Shown here: positions 7,088 through 16,109 of the stretch, one piece after another
Layout: each line of letters starts with the position of its first letter
Position numbering within the stretch: position 1 is the first letter of the stretch
Assembly (NCBI GenBank): GCA_022510565.1
Contig: JAFLTE010000024.1
Location: forward strand, 1-32,468
Reading direction: 5' to 3'
Length of the DNA stretch: 32,468 bases
Source: Lachnospiraceae bacterium
GTDB taxonomy: Bacteria; Bacillota; Clostridia; Lachnospirales; Lachnospiraceae
Program-made: the position numbers and the translations under genes
The notes under the pieces: model-generated
The model's database searches: none
What the model saw: the letters and a program-made list of their open reading frames with translations, nothing else
What the model was told of the DNA's origin: nothing

Positions 7088-8311
7088 TTATAACAGTTTT
7101 TCGCCGTTCTCCTGCATTTTCATAGCGCGAACCTTGCATGATAAGCCAAACAGATTGATAAAGCCTTCCGCATCGTGGTGGTCGTACAGGTCGCCCGTGG
7201 TGAAAGAAGCGATGCTCTCGTTGTAGAGCGTGTACGGAGAAGTGGTGCCGGCTTTGATAATATTGCCTTTATATAATTTGAACTTCACTTCGCCGGTTAC
7301 ATAGCGCTGCGTGGACTCGATAAACGCCTGCACTGCCTCACGAAGAGGTGTAAACCACTTGCCTTCGTAGACAATCTGGGCGAATTTATTGCCCAAATCA
7401 GCTTTCAGCGCGTAAGTATCGCGGTCTAAGATTAACTCCTCCAACTGTTGATGAGCTTCATAGAGGATGGTTCCGCCGGGTGTCTCATACACGCCGCGGG
7501 ACTTCATGCCTACTACACGATTTTCTACAATATCCACAATGCCGATACCGTGTTTGCCGCCCAGTTCGTTTAAGGTGGCAATAATATCGGCTACCTTCAT
7601 TTTCTTACCGTTTACGGAGGTGGGAATACCCTTCTCAAAAGTCATGGTCACATATTCGCCTTCCTCGGGTGCTTTCTCGGGTGTGGTGCCAAGTACGAGA
7701 AGATGCTCAAAATTTGGCTCGTTGGCGGGATCCTCCAGCTCAAGACCTTCATGGCTGATATGCCATAAGTTACGGTCACGGCTGTAGCTGGAGTCTGCGG
7801 AGAAAGGCAGATTAATGCCGTGCTGACGGCAGTATTCAATCTCCTCCTCGCGGGAATTTAACGTCCATTTCTCATTACGCCATGCAGCGATGATCTTTAA
7901 ATCAGGAGCAAGTGCCTTAACCGCAAGTTCGAAACGAATCTGGTCGTTACCCTTGCCGGTTGCACCGTGGCAGATGGCGGTAGCGCCTTCCTTACGGGCA
8001 ATCTCAACCAGTTTCTTTGCGATGACAGGTCTTGCCATGGAAGTGCCGAGTAAATATTTATTCTCGTAAACCGCATGCGCCTGTACGCACGGAATAATGA
8101 AGTCATTGCAGAATTCGTCTGTCAAATCTTCAATGTAAAGTTTGGAAGCGCCGCTGGATAAGGCGCGCTCCTCCAGGCCGTCAAGTTCCTCCGCCTGACC
8201 GCAGTTACCGCATACGCAGATAACCTCGTAATCAAAGTTTTCCTTTAACCACGGAATGATAACGGTCGTATCAAGTCCGCCGGAATAAGCAAGAACTACT
8301 TTTTCTTTCAT
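7088..8311 (-). CDS. argG: Argininosuccinate synthase
   Basis: A 407-residue enzyme that condenses citrulline and aspartate with ATP to argininosuccinate, the penultimate step of arginine synthesis, in the cytosol. The N-terminal PP-loop ([13 protein letters not shown]) binds [13 protein letters not shown] and [15 protein letters not shown] are the conserved citrulline/aspartate-binding segments. The length matches the family. The start is the ATG at 8311-8309, with GGGAGGAG in front; the frame is open further upstream but would begin in the operator region. It is convergent with the mobile element and divergent from the arginine-linked genes to its right. Its promoter at 8357-8385 lies within probable ArgR boxes, so repression by arginine is expected. 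Confidence 0.97.
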   Translation of the reverse strand: MKEKVVLAYSGGLDTTVIIPWLKENFDYEVICVCGNCGQAEELDGLEERALSSGASKLYIEDLTDEFCNDFIIPCVQAHAVYENKYLLGTSMARPVIAKKLVEIARKEGATAICHGATGKGNDQIRFELAVKALAPDLKIIAAWRNEKWTLNSREEEIEYCRQHGINLPFSADSSYSRDRNLWHISHEGLELEDPANEPNFEHLLVLGTTPEKAPEEGEYVTMTFEKGIPTSVNGKKMKVADIIATLNELGGKHGIGIVDIVENRVVGMKSRGVYETPGGTILYEAHQQLEELILDRDTYALKADLGNKFAQIVYEGKWFTPLREAVQAFIESTQRYVTGEVKFKLYKGNIIKAGTTSPYTLYNESIASFTTGDLYDHHDAEGFINLFGLSCKVRAMKMQENGEKLL

Positions 8312-8356
8312 AGATAACTCCTCCCGTTTCATAATGAAATGTAATACATATAGAAC

Positions 8357-8385
8357 AATATACAACAATACGGTGCATAATGCAA
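8357..8385 (-). promoter_or_regulatory. argG promoter
   Basis: On the minus strand, -35 TTGCAT (plus 8380-8385) and -10 TATATT (plus 8357-8362) are 17 bp apart. The -35 lies inside the palindrome TGCATAATGCA (8374-8384), a natural position for a repressor. Confidence 0.68.
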
Positions 8386-8462
8386 GTGCAAATTTATGCA
8401 TATTTTAATGAATATTTCTTTTATATATGCATAAAATTAAAAAATACTTGCATAATATGCAA
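8374..8462. promoter_or_regulatory. Cluster of TGCAT palindromes, probable ArgR operators
   Basis: Three symmetric sites occur: TGCATAATGCA (8374-8384), the looser TGCAAATTTATGCA (8387-8400), and the perfect 15-bp TTGCATAATATGCAA (8448-8462). Single TGCAT half-sites lie near 8428-8432 and 8479-8483. The AT-rich 18-bp class palindromes of ArgR/AhrC have this general form, and the genes on both sides are arginine-related. The assignment to ArgR is an inference. Confidence 0.55.
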
Positions 8463-8494
8463 CAGTATTGTATTATTATGCATACATAAAAGGT

Positions 8495-8530
8495 TTGCAC
8501 ATGTGAAATGCACGTGATATACTCATGTGC
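8495..8530 (+). promoter_or_regulatory. Promoter of the tRNA-editing gene, with flanking GCACATG/CATGTGC arms
   Basis: TTGCAC (8495-8500) and TATACT (8518-8523) are 17 bp apart. The inverted arms GCACATG (8497-8503) and CATGTGC (8524-8530) bracket the spacer and -10, and CACGTG lies between them (8511-8516). The arms could bind a regulator or form a hairpin at the RNA start. Confidence 0.6.
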
Positions 8531-8562
8531 AGTCGTAACATTTTAAATTGAGAGGAATTTTT

Positions 8563-9123
8563 ATGGAAGAACGAGAGATGGCATTGTCGCCTACAGAAGC
8601 AAAACCGTCCCCCAATGGTAGACTTTTGAAAGAAATGGCAGTATATGATTTGCTTGAACAACTGGAAATCCCTTACTTGAGAGTGGATCATGAAGTGGCT
8701 GCCTCTGTGGAGGACTGCCATGATGTGGATCGGATTTTAGGTATTCATATCTGTAAAAACCTTTTTCTGTGCAACGCCCAGAAGACGGATTTCTATCTTT
8801 TAATGATGCCGGGAAACAAGAAATTTAAGACCAAGGAATTATCGTCGCAGATTCACAGTGCCAGACTCTCTTTTGCAGGACCGGAGCATATGGAGGAATT
8901 TTTAAATATTTCGCCGGGTTCCGTGAGTGTAATGGGTTTGATGAACGACAGGAATCAAAGAGTGCGGCTGTTGATTGACAGGGACATCTTTCGGGATGAG
9001 TATGTGGGATGCCATCCCTGTGTGAATACATCCAGCTTAAAGATTAAAACAAAAGATATACTGGATAAGTTTCTGCCCTATGTGGAGCATGATTATACAG
9101 TAGTGGATTTAGTGGGTGAATAA
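8563..9123 (+). CDS. YbaK/ProX-type aminoacyl-tRNA editing protein
   Basis: A 186-residue protein of the prolyl-tRNA synthetase-associated (YbaK/ProX/PrdX) family, which hydrolyses mischarged Ala- or Cys-tRNA(Pro) in trans in the cytosol. The typical parts are the LEIPYLRVDHE strand, the conserved Lys in GIHICKNLFL, the DFYLLMMPGNKKF segment, and the SPGSVSVMGLMND and GCHPCVNTSSL loops near the C-terminus. The start at 8563 has GAGGAA 5 bp upstream; the alternative TTG start at 8548 has no site. A good promoter ends at 8523. The GNAT gene follows after 18 bp. Whether it edits Ala- or Cys-tRNA cannot be told. Confidence 0.85.
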   Translation: MEEREMALSPTEAKPSPNGRLLKEMAVYDLLEQLEIPYLRVDHEVAASVEDCHDVDRILGIHICKNLFLCNAQKTDFYLLMMPGNKKFKTKELSSQIHSARLSFAGPEHMEEFLNISPGSVSVMGLMNDRNQRVRLLIDRDIFRDEYVGCHPCVNTSSLKIKTKDILDKFLPYVEHDYTVVDLVGE

Positions 9124-9141
9124 ATAAGGAGATGCTTTGAT

Positions 9142-9588
9142 ATGATACGAGCGATGACGATAGACGATTACGAGGGAGTGAAAGCACTTTGGCTTTCCAT
9201 CAAGGGATTTGCCATTCGAAGTTTGGATGATTCCAGAGAAGGAGTCGAGAAATTCCTTATGAGGAATCCGGGCACCAGTGTGGTGGCTGTGGAGGACGGC
9301 CAAATTGTAGGTGCGATTCTGTGCGGGCATGACGGCAGGCGTGGATGCCTTTATCATGTGTGTGTGGCCGAAGAATATCGTATGCGGGGAATCGGCAAGT
9401 CGATGGTTGTTTTCTGCATGGAGGCACTTAAAGCGGAGCACATAAATAAGGTATCTCTCATTGCATTTACCGCCAATGACATCGGAAACGCCTTCTGGCG
9501 TCAGATTGGCTGGACGAAGCGGGAAGATTTAAACTACTATGACTTCACGCTGAATGAGGCGAATATTACGGCTTTTAACAAAATTTGA
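9142..9588 (+). CDS. GNAT-family N-acetyltransferase
   Basis: A 148-residue single-domain GNAT enzyme that transfers an acetyl group from acetyl-CoA. The acetyl-CoA site is the VAEEYRMRGIGKSMV stretch (about 73-88, with R-x-x-G-I-G), and the C-terminal NDIGNAFWRQIGW motif is the usual family end. The sequence is closest in style to the YpeA/RimI-type group. An AAGGAG site precedes the start, 18 bp after the editing gene. It sits directly upstream of argJ, which raises the possibility that it makes N-acetylglutamate (short ArgA), but GNAT substrates cannot be read from sequence. A weak TTGACT -35-like box overlaps its stop and may serve argJ. Confidence 0.85.
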   Translation: MIRAMTIDDYEGVKALWLSIKGFAIRSLDDSREGVEKFLMRNPGTSVVAVEDGQIVGAILCGHDGRRGCLYHVCVAEEYRMRGIGKSMVVFCMEALKAEHINKVSLIAFTANDIGNAFWRQIGWTKREDLNYYDFTLNEANITAFNKI

Positions 9589-9696
9589 CTTCCCATTGGC
9601 GGATAAATGTATTAAAATAAGAAAGTTAGCTTGCAGAGTGTACGAATTATGTCGGTATGCGGATTTGCTGACAGAAAGGTATGGTTATAAGACAGT

Positions 9697-10920
9697 ATGA
9701 AGGTTATTGAAGGCGGAGTCACTGCTGCTATGGGATTTGAGGCAGCAGGTGTCGAGGCGGCAATCAAATATCAGAACAGAAAAGATATGGCGATAGTATA
9801 CAGCCGGACGCCCTGCAAAGCAGCAGGTGTTTTCACAAGTAATGTGGTGAAGGCGGCTCCGGTTCGTTGGGACCGAGAGGCAGTGTCACATTCTGCCTAT
9901 GTGCAGGCAGCAATCGTCAATACGGGTATCGCCAATGCGGCAACCGGTAAGCAAGGCTACGAATACTGCAAAAGAACGGCGGAAAAGGCAGCGCAGCTTC
10001 TCGGCATAGATTCCGATGCGGTGCTTGTGGCGTCCACAGGTGTTATAGGAAACCAGCTTCCCATTGATCGGATTCTGGCAGGTGTGGAGAAACTGGCAGA
10101 TGCCAAGTCGGACACGAAAGAGGCGGCGGATGATGCTGCGGAGGCAATTCTGACAACGGACACACATTCTAAGCAGGCGGCGGTTCAGATTGAACTGGGA
10201 GGAAAGACGGTGACTGTCGGTGGTATGTGCAAGGGCTCCGGAATGATTCACCCGAATATGTGTACAATGCTTGGGTTTATCACAACGGATATTGCAATCT
10301 CCAAGGAACTTTTGCAGGAAGCTTTGAGCGAGGACGTAATCGACACTTTCAATATGGTTTCCGTGGACGGGGATACCTCCACCAACGATACGCTGGTGGT
10401 GCTTTCCAACGGTATGGCAGGCAATCCTGAGATTACGACTAAGAACGAAGATTATCATAAATTTAAGGAAGCTCTAAACTATATCGACACGACGCTTGCC
10501 AAGATGATGGCGGGAGACGGAGAAGGTGCTACCGCACTTTTTGAGACAAAAGTTATCCATGCGGCAACCAAGCAGGATGCGCGGATACTCAGTCGCTCGG
10601 TCATCTCATCCAGTCTGTGCAAGGCGGCAATCTACGGACATGATGCCAATTTCGGCAGATTCCTGTGTGCTCTTGGATACTCGGGCGTAGAGTTCGACCC
10701 CGAAAAGATAGAGCTTTATTTTGAGAATGACGAGAAGAGTATTCTCATCTATAAGGACGGCGCAGCGGTTTCCTACAGCGAGGAGGAGGCGACACAGGTT
10801 CTGGCATCTCCTGAGGTCAGGGTATTGGTTGATATGCATATGGGCGATGCCGAGGCCACTGCATGGGGATGCGATTTGAGCTATGATTATGTGAAAATCA
10901 ATGCGGATTACAGAAGTTAG
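9697..10920 (+). CDS. argJ: Bifunctional ornithine acetyltransferase / N-acetylglutamate synthase
   Basis: A 407-residue ArgJ that moves the acetyl group from N-acetylornithine to glutamate, closing the acetyl cycle of arginine synthesis. The autocleavage site is the KGSGMIHPNMCTML segment: Thr190 becomes the N-terminal nucleophile of the beta chain, and here a Cys rather than the usual Ala precedes it. VDGDTSTNDT and NFGRFLCALGYSG are also diagnostic. The start at 9697 has a weak ribosome binding site (GAAAGG is 17 bases away), so the exact start is less certain; the N-terminus 'VTAAMGFEAAGV' matches the family. It probably forms an operon with argB (72-bp gap) and argD. Confidence 0.95.
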   Translation: MKVIEGGVTAAMGFEAAGVEAAIKYQNRKDMAIVYSRTPCKAAGVFTSNVVKAAPVRWDREAVSHSAYVQAAIVNTGIANAATGKQGYEYCKRTAEKAAQLLGIDSDAVLVASTGVIGNQLPIDRILAGVEKLADAKSDTKEAADDAAEAILTTDTHSKQAAVQIELGGKTVTVGGMCKGSGMIHPNMCTMLGFITTDIAISKELLQEALSEDVIDTFNMVSVDGDTSTNDTLVVLSNGMAGNPEITTKNEDYHKFKEALNYIDTTLAKMMAGDGEGATALFETKVIHAATKQDARILSRSVISSSLCKAAIYGHDANFGRFLCALGYSGVEFDPEKIELYFENDEKSILIYKDGAAVSYSEEEATQVLASPEVRVLVDMHMGDAEATAWGCDLSYDYVKINADYRS

Positions 10921-10992
10921 GAAATTGGTTTACATAATATCGCTTAACGTCGACAGAATAAAATATTCGAAATAAAAAGGAAATATAAAATT

Positions 10993-11892
10993 ATGGAACA
11001 GAAAGAAATGGATCAGATTCTGGGTAAGGCAGAGGTTTTGATAGAGGCTCTCCCCTATATCCAGAAGTTCAACCGTAAAATTATTGTTGTCAAGTACGGC
11101 GGCAGCGCCATGAGCAACGAGGAGCTGCAAAAGAACGTTATTAAGGACGTCACACTTCTTAAGCTGGTAGGTTTCAAGCCTATTATTGTACACGGCGGCG
11201 GCAAGGAAATCAGCCGTTGGGTCGGCAAGGTCGGCAAAGAAGCAAAATTCGTAAACGGGCTTAGGGTAACGGACGCAGAGACCATGGAAATTGCGGAGAT
11301 GGTCCTTAATAAAGTCAACAAGAACCTTGTAAGAATGGTGGAGGAGCTGGGTGTTCGTGCCGTGGGTATCAGCGGCAAGGATGCGGGACTTTTACAGTGT
11401 ACCAAAAAATGCCCGGACGGCGAGGATATCGGTTACGTGGGTGAGATTGTGGGCGTTGACCCTAAAGTGCTTTATGACTTGCTGGAAAAAGATTTCCTGC
11501 CGATTGTTGCACCTGTGGGATTGGACAGTGAGTTTATGACCTACAATATTAATGCCGATGATGCCGCGTGCGCTATCGCTAAAGCAGTGGGCGCGGACAA
11601 GCTGGTATTCCTGACGGATATCGAAGGATTATACAGAGACATTAACGACAAAGCAAGCTTTATTTCAAGACTGACTGCGTCTCAGGCTGACGAGCTGATT
11701 GACAGTGGATGTATCGGCGGTGGTATGCTGCCGAAACTGAGCAACTGCACGGACGCTATCAAAGAGGGTGTCAACAGAGTCCATATTCTGGACGGACGGA
11801 TTGCCCACTGCCTGCTTTTGGAAATTTTTACGGATAAAGGTATCGGTACAGCAATCATCGCTGATGCGGATAAGGCAGCAATGATGGAGTGA
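10993..11892 (+). CDS. argB: Acetylglutamate kinase
   Basis: A 299-residue amino-acid-kinase enzyme that phosphorylates N-acetylglutamate, usually the arginine-inhibited step. Visible motifs are [10 protein letters not shown] (phosphate loop lysine), [11 protein letters not shown], the substrate-binding [12 protein letters not shown], and the ATP-site segment [10 protein letters not shown]. An AAAAGGA site precedes the ATG. The N-terminal helix (about 1-25) is of the kind that in hexameric, arginine-sensitive forms mediates oligomerisation, so feedback inhibition is likely (inference). It lies between argJ and argD, with 21 bp to argD. Confidence 0.96.
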   Translation: MEQKEMDQILGKAEVLIEALPYIQKFNRKIIVVKYGGSAMSNEELQKNVIKDVTLLKLVGFKPIIVHGGGKEISRWVGKVGKEAKFVNGLRVTDAETMEIAEMVLNKVNKNLVRMVEELGVRAVGISGKDAGLLQCTKKCPDGEDIGYVGEIVGVDPKVLYDLLEKDFLPIVAPVGLDSEFMTYNINADDAACAIAKAVGADKLVFLTDIEGLYRDINDKASFISRLTASQADELIDSGCIGGGMLPKLSNCTDAIKEGVNRVHILDGRIAHCLLLEIFTDKGIGTAIIADADKAAMME

Positions 11893-11913
11893 TAAGACAG
11901 AGGGGATATATTT

Positions 11914-13128
11914 ATGAGCGCTACTATGCAGAATTATATTGACGAGGCGGAGCAGGCGCTGCTTCACACATACAACCGCTATCAGGTAGTTTTCGAGAAA
12001 GGCGACGGCGTATATCTGTACGATACGGACGGCAAGAAATATCTTGATTTCGTGTCAGGTATCGCTGTGTTTGCTTTGGGTTATCATAATAGAGAGTATA
12101 ACGACGCATTAAAGGCCCAGATTGACAAGATTATCCACACATCCAACTACTATTATAATCTTCCGGCCATTGAGGCTGCGAAGAAGCTTAAGAAGATTAG
12201 CGGCATGGACAGAGTGTTTTTCACAAACAGTGGTGCGGAGGCAATCGAGGGTGCCATTAAGGCAGCGAGAAAGTACGCATTCTTAAAGGATGGAAGGACA
12301 GACCACGAGATTATCGCCATGAATCATTCTTTTCACGGAAGAACCATGGGCGCGCTGTCGGTAACCGGCAATCCGCACTACAGAGAGGCTTTTGAGCCTA
12401 TGATTGGCAATATCAAGTTCGCCGAGCTGAATGATTTCGACAGTGTTATGGAACAGGTGACGGATAAAACCTGTGCGATTCTCTTTGAGACGGTTCAGGG
12501 CGAGGGCGGCATCTACCCGGCGACTGAAGAATTTATGCACAAAGTGCGTGCGCTCTGCGACGAGAGAGACATTCTGATGATGCTGGACGAAATCCAGTGC
12601 GGCATGGGACGGACGGGAGAAATGTTTGCGTGGCAGAGATACGGCGTGAAGCCGGACGTGATGACGACGGCGAAGGCCTTAGGCTGCGGTGTGCCCGTTG
12701 GCGCTTTTCTGATGACAGAAAAAGTCGGAGCTAACTCCCTTGTGGCGGGCGATCATGGCACTACCTACGGAGGCAACCCTCTTGCCTGCGCAGCAGTCTG
12801 CAAAGTTATCGAATTGTTTGAGAAGCAGAACATTCTGGACAATGTGCGGGAAACAGGCAGCTATCTGGAAACTTGTCTTAATAAGGTAGCGGAGGAATTT
12901 GATTGCGTGGAGACGAGGCGTGGCGTGGGATTGATGCAGGGGCTTGTCTTGAACAGACCTGTGGGTGATATTATCACTAAAGCCATGGACAACGGGCTTG
13001 TTCTGATTAATGCGGGAAGCAATATTATTCGTTTTGTTCCGCCCCTGGTGATTGACAGACAGAATGTGGATGACATGATAGATATATTGCGTGAGAGCAT
13101 GCGTGAAGTGTGCGGCGGTGCGCAGTAA
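11914..13128 (+). CDS. argD: Acetylornithine aminotransferase
   Basis: A 404-residue class-III PLP-dependent aminotransferase that converts N-acetylglutamate semialdehyde to N-acetylornithine. Key parts are the NSGAEAIEGAIKAARKY phosphate-binding loop, MNHSFHGRTMGALS, LDEIQCGMGRTG with the PLP-contacting Asp, and the Schiff-base Lys in MTTAKALGCGVP. A GAGGGG site sits 9 bases before the ATG. It is the last recognisable arg gene of the cluster; argC and argF are not in the window. A solute-binding protein gene begins 39 bp later, possibly by read-through. Confidence 0.96.
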   Translation: MSATMQNYIDEAEQALLHTYNRYQVVFEKGDGVYLYDTDGKKYLDFVSGIAVFALGYHNREYNDALKAQIDKIIHTSNYYYNLPAIEAAKKLKKISGMDRVFFTNSGAEAIEGAIKAARKYAFLKDGRTDHEIIAMNHSFHGRTMGALSVTGNPHYREAFEPMIGNIKFAELNDFDSVMEQVTDKTCAILFETVQGEGGIYPATEEFMHKVRALCDERDILMMLDEIQCGMGRTGEMFAWQRYGVKPDVMTTAKALGCGVPVGAFLMTEKVGANSLVAGDHGTTYGGNPLACAAVCKVIELFEKQNILDNVRETGSYLETCLNKVAEEFDCVETRRGVGLMQGLVLNRPVGDIITKAMDNGLVLINAGSNIIRFVPPLVIDRQNVDDMIDILRESMREVCGGAQ

Positions 13129-13167
13129 ACGGCACAAATGTAAGCAGACAGTAGAAGGAGAACGAAA

Positions 13168-14730
13168 GTGACTCTGAAAAAACGATTGATAACGATTCTT
13201 GTAATTGCGCTCTGTGTGGGCGGCGTATACGGAGTCGGCAAGCTGGGTATTACAATACGGCAAAGTGAAGAGACTGAGGTCGAGGATGATTCTCTTTTTG
13301 GACACAGAGAGACTATATATATATGGTATACGGATGATGCACTGACGGATTATTTAAACAGTGTGGCGGTTTCTTACAGCGAATATCAGAGTGACGTGCG
13401 GGTAATTCCGGTCTATACATCGGGACGGGAATATCTGGAAACCATCAATCAGGCATCCCTGAACACAAATGAAACTCCTGATTTGTACATTGTCAGCAAT
13501 GATTCTCTGGAGAAAGCGTATCTGGCCGGTTTGGCATCCGAGGTGCGGCTGCCTGAGGGAGTGCTGCCTGTGGAAAGTATGTATCCTCAGACTGCGGTGA
13601 ATGCGGTAACTTATCACGATAGGCAGATTGGCTATCCCTTCTATTTTGAGACAAGCTGTTTCCTATATAACGAGACATATCTCATGGACTGGGCGAGAGC
13701 ACAGATTGAGGCGGAAATCGATATCGCTATGGCGGAGGAAGCTCTGCAGCAGCTTGAGAATGACGGAGAACCGAATGAGAATGACACAAACGCCGACGCT
13801 GAATATGAGCAGGAGAGTGCAATCTCTGAGGAAACGGTAATCGAACGTGTGGAGCAGACGCTGCCCGATACGATAGACGATATACTTTCTTTTGCGTATG
13901 AATACGATGCGCCGGAGCAGGTGGAGGCGGTTTTTAAATGGGATGTATCCGATATTTTCTATAACTACTTCTTCGTGGGAGCTTCCATTGATGTAGGTGG
14001 TGTGAACGGAGACCTTTCCAATTCCATCCACATTTATAACGAGGATGCAATCCGATGTTTGCGGGTGTATCAGGACTTGAACCAGTTCTTTTCCATTGAC
14101 ACGAAGGAGATTAGTTACGATGCCGTTTTGCAGGATTTCATGGACGGTAAGATTGTGTACACGGTAGCTACGACGGATGCATTGTCCAAGATTGAGGCGG
14201 CGAAGGCGGAAGGTAATTTTGCGTATGAATATGGTATTTCCATGATGCCCGATGTGAGTGAGGAGTTAAGTTCTGCTTCGTTGTCTGTGACCCAGTGCGT
14301 GGTGATAAACGGCTATTCTATGAAAAAGGATATGGCGAACGACTTTGCGGTATATCTTACGCAGTATGCTACCGATACGCTCTATTCCAGAACCGGCAAG
14401 CTTCCGGTCCACGACAGCGGAGACACCTATACCGACCCGAACAAGAACGCGTTTTTACAGGAATATATGTGTTCGGTTCCGATGCCGAAGATGATTGAGA
14501 CGAGTAATTTCTGGGTGGAACTGGAAATTGCATTCGCCAAGATTTGGGATGGGGAAGACGCTAACCATGACTTGAAGGCGCTCTCCGAGAAAATTATGGG
14601 TCAGGTCACCGGAGCGGAATATTTGGAAGAATATATCGAAATGCCGGAGGAAGTCCCTGAGGAGGAAGAATATGTGGATGAAGAGCTAACGGACGAGGAC
14701 TCAGACGGTGGAGAGGAAACATCGGAATAG
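13168..14730 (+). CDS. Membrane-anchored family-1 extracellular solute-binding protein
   Basis: A 520-residue protein starting with GTG at 13168, with AAGGAG 7 bases upstream. A single N-terminal hydrophobic segment (about 6-26) lacks a lipobox Cys, so it is probably an uncleaved anchor. The body reads like a family-1 sugar-type binding protein (IYIWYTDDALTDYL..., TPDLYIVSNDSLEKAYLAG, a late GKLPVHDS). An unusual acidic helix-rich stretch (about 180-235) is inserted in the fold, and the C-terminus is a Glu/Asp-rich tail. No permease or ATPase gene is nearby, so the ligand and any partner are unknown. A terminator follows. Confidence 0.75.
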   Translation: MTLKKRLITILVIALCVGGVYGVGKLGITIRQSEETEVEDDSLFGHRETIYIWYTDDALTDYLNSVAVSYSEYQSDVRVIPVYTSGREYLETINQASLNTNETPDLYIVSNDSLEKAYLAGLASEVRLPEGVLPVESMYPQTAVNAVTYHDRQIGYPFYFETSCFLYNETYLMDWARAQIEAEIDIAMAEEALQQLENDGEPNENDTNADAEYEQESAISEETVIERVEQTLPDTIDDILSFAYEYDAPEQVEAVFKWDVSDIFYNYFFVGASIDVGGVNGDLSNSIHIYNEDAIRCLRVYQDLNQFFSIDTKEISYDAVLQDFMDGKIVYTVATTDALSKIEAAKAEGNFAYEYGISMMPDVSEELSSASLSVTQCVVINGYSMKKDMANDFAVYLTQYATDTLYSRTGKLPVHDSGDTYTDPNKNAFLQEYMCSVPMPKMIETSNFWVELEIAFAKIWDGEDANHDLKALSEKIMGQVTGAEYLEEYIEMPEEVPEEEEYVDEELTDEDSDGGEETSE

Positions 14731-14778
14731 ACATTCTACGCAGATGTATATCGAATATTTATTATAAGAATGGACATG

Positions 14779-14815
14779 ATAAGACAAGGCGGGAAACTGC
14801 CTTGTCTTATTTTGC
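14779..14815 (+). terminator. Intrinsic terminator after the binding-protein gene
   Basis: A 12-bp perfect stem (arms 14779-14790 and 14799-14810, 8-base loop) runs into a T-rich stretch. It ends the upstream unit and shows that no gene should start inside it. Confidence 0.83.
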
Positions 14816-14882
14816 GCGAGTTTGGAATACGAAGTATTTCAAACCTGCTCAGGAGATATATAAAAAGGGAAGGGAGCACATT

Positions 14883-15314
14883 ATGTTTGGATTTTTGATC
14901 GCGCTTTTATCGGGAGCGCTCATGAGTATTCAGGGTGTATTTAACACGCAGGTGACTAAGACCTCGGGAATATGGGTGGCCAATGCTTTTGTGCAGTTTA
15001 CAGCACTGCTCGTCTGTCTGGCGGCATGGCTTATGACGGATCGCTCATCATTCGGAACGTTGTGGAAGGTGGAGCCGAAATATATGCTTCTCGGAGGAAC
15101 CATAGGTGCATTTATTACCTATACGGTTATCAAAGGTATGGAGATGCTGGGGCCTGCCAGAGCGGTCATGCTCATTGTAATCTCGCAGTTGATTGTAGCG
15201 TATGTCATTGAGCTTTTCGGTATGTTCGGCGTAGAGAAACAGCCCCTTGAGATACGCAAGATTGTGGGAATGGGTGTGGCAATCGTCGGAATTGTGATTT
15301 TTAAGTGGACATAG
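14883..15314 (+). CDS. YdcZ-type (DUF606) small DMT-superfamily membrane protein
   Basis: A 143-residue protein with four or five hydrophobic segments: about 2-22, 32-52, 65-85, 92-116 and 123-140. The N-terminus FGFLIALLSGALMSIQGVFN is the hallmark of the YdcZ family, half-size relatives of drug/metabolite transporters that may work as dimers. The start at 14883 has AGGGAG 6 bases upstream; the longer frame begins inside the terminator. No substrate is suggested by the context. It has its own gap on both sides, so it is probably a single-gene unit. Confidence 0.8.
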   Translation: MFGFLIALLSGALMSIQGVFNTQVTKTSGIWVANAFVQFTALLVCLAAWLMTDRSSFGTLWKVEPKYMLLGGTIGAFITYTVIKGMEMLGPARAVMLIVISQLIVAYVIELFGMFGVEKQPLEIRKIVGMGVAIVGIVIFKWT

Positions 15315-15393
15315 GACACAATTTATTTTACAATGAGAATACAGTGCATAGCGGGAACTTCCCGGAAGACCTACAGGGTTCGGAAAGGAAACT

Positions 15394-16095
15394 ATGCGTA
15401 AAACGATAAGAATCAATATACTTCTACTGTCCATGTGTATCATGCTGTGCGGATGCACCCGCAGGGAGCAGCTTGTGCTTAAAGAAGTGTCGGAGGAGCA
15501 GTCGCTTACGGGACAGCAAATTTTGCAGGAAGATAAGACCGAAGAGCAGAATGCGGCCAAGCAGCAGAGCACGGGGGAACAGAATGCGCCCGCAGAGAAT
15601 GCGGAGCCACAGACAATCTATGTACATGTTTGTGGAGCGGTGATCAATCCGAATGTATACGAACTGCCGACAGGCAGCAGGGTTTACGAAGCGGTACAGA
15701 TGGCGGGCGGTTTTACAGAGGATGCTGATGGAAGTTATGTAAACCAAGCACAGACACTGTCTGATGGTGTAAAACTGGTGATTCCCACGATAGAGCAGAC
15801 GCAGGCTATGATAACGGAGAATGTTGAGGTTGATTTGATTGGCATTGTGGGAGAACAGGGGAATTCGGCATCGATGCAGGGCGGTGCAGCGTCGTCCGAC
15901 GGCAAAATCAACATCAATACCGCCACGGAGGCAGAGTTGTGTAATATACCGGGTATCGGAGCCACGAGAGCGGCGGCGATTGTAGCGTACAGACAGGAAA
16001 AGGGCGGTTTTTCCGCGATAGAAGACATTATGAATGTGAGCGGCATCAAGGAAGGCACTTACGAGAAGATTAAGGACAGTATTAAAGTGAATTAG
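15394..16095 (+). CDS. comEA: ComEA-family DNA-binding lipoprotein (SLBB + helix-hairpin-helix)
   Basis: A 233-residue protein. A signal peptide ends in the lipobox MLCGC (Cys21). A low-complexity Gln/Glu linker follows (about 25-70), then a SLBB domain (about 74-130: IYVHVCGAVINPNVYELP) and a C-terminal double helix-hairpin-helix (about 168-233: KININTATEAELCNIPGIG, ..FSAIEDIMNVSGI). ComEA binds incoming DNA and passes it to ComEC. Most Bacillus-type ComEA proteins are held by a membrane helix; here a lipid anchor is predicted. It starts a close-packed run with the regulator (14 bp away), kinase, GerMN lipoprotein and comEC. An AAAGGA site precedes the ATG. Confidence 0.88.
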   Translation: MRKTIRINILLLSMCIMLCGCTRREQLVLKEVSEEQSLTGQQILQEDKTEEQNAAKQQSTGEQNAPAENAEPQTIYVHVCGAVINPNVYELPTGSRVYEAVQMAGGFTEDADGSYVNQAQTLSDGVKLVIPTIEQTQAMITENVEVDLIGIVGEQGNSASMQGGAASSDGKININTATEAELCNIPGIGATRAAAIVAYRQEKGGFSAIEDIMNVSGIKEGTYEKIKDSIKVN

Positions 16096-16109
16096 GGGCG
16101 ATATAAGGG

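Noticed and set aside
9681..9710. Nine-codon leader peptide overlapping the argJ start
   Set aside because: The GAAAGG is only one base from its ATG, and there is no attenuator structure or Arg-codon run.
14802..14882. Upstream extension of the YdcZ-type gene
   Set aside because: It would start within the terminator stem and lacks a ribosome site; the ATG at 14883 has one and fits the family.
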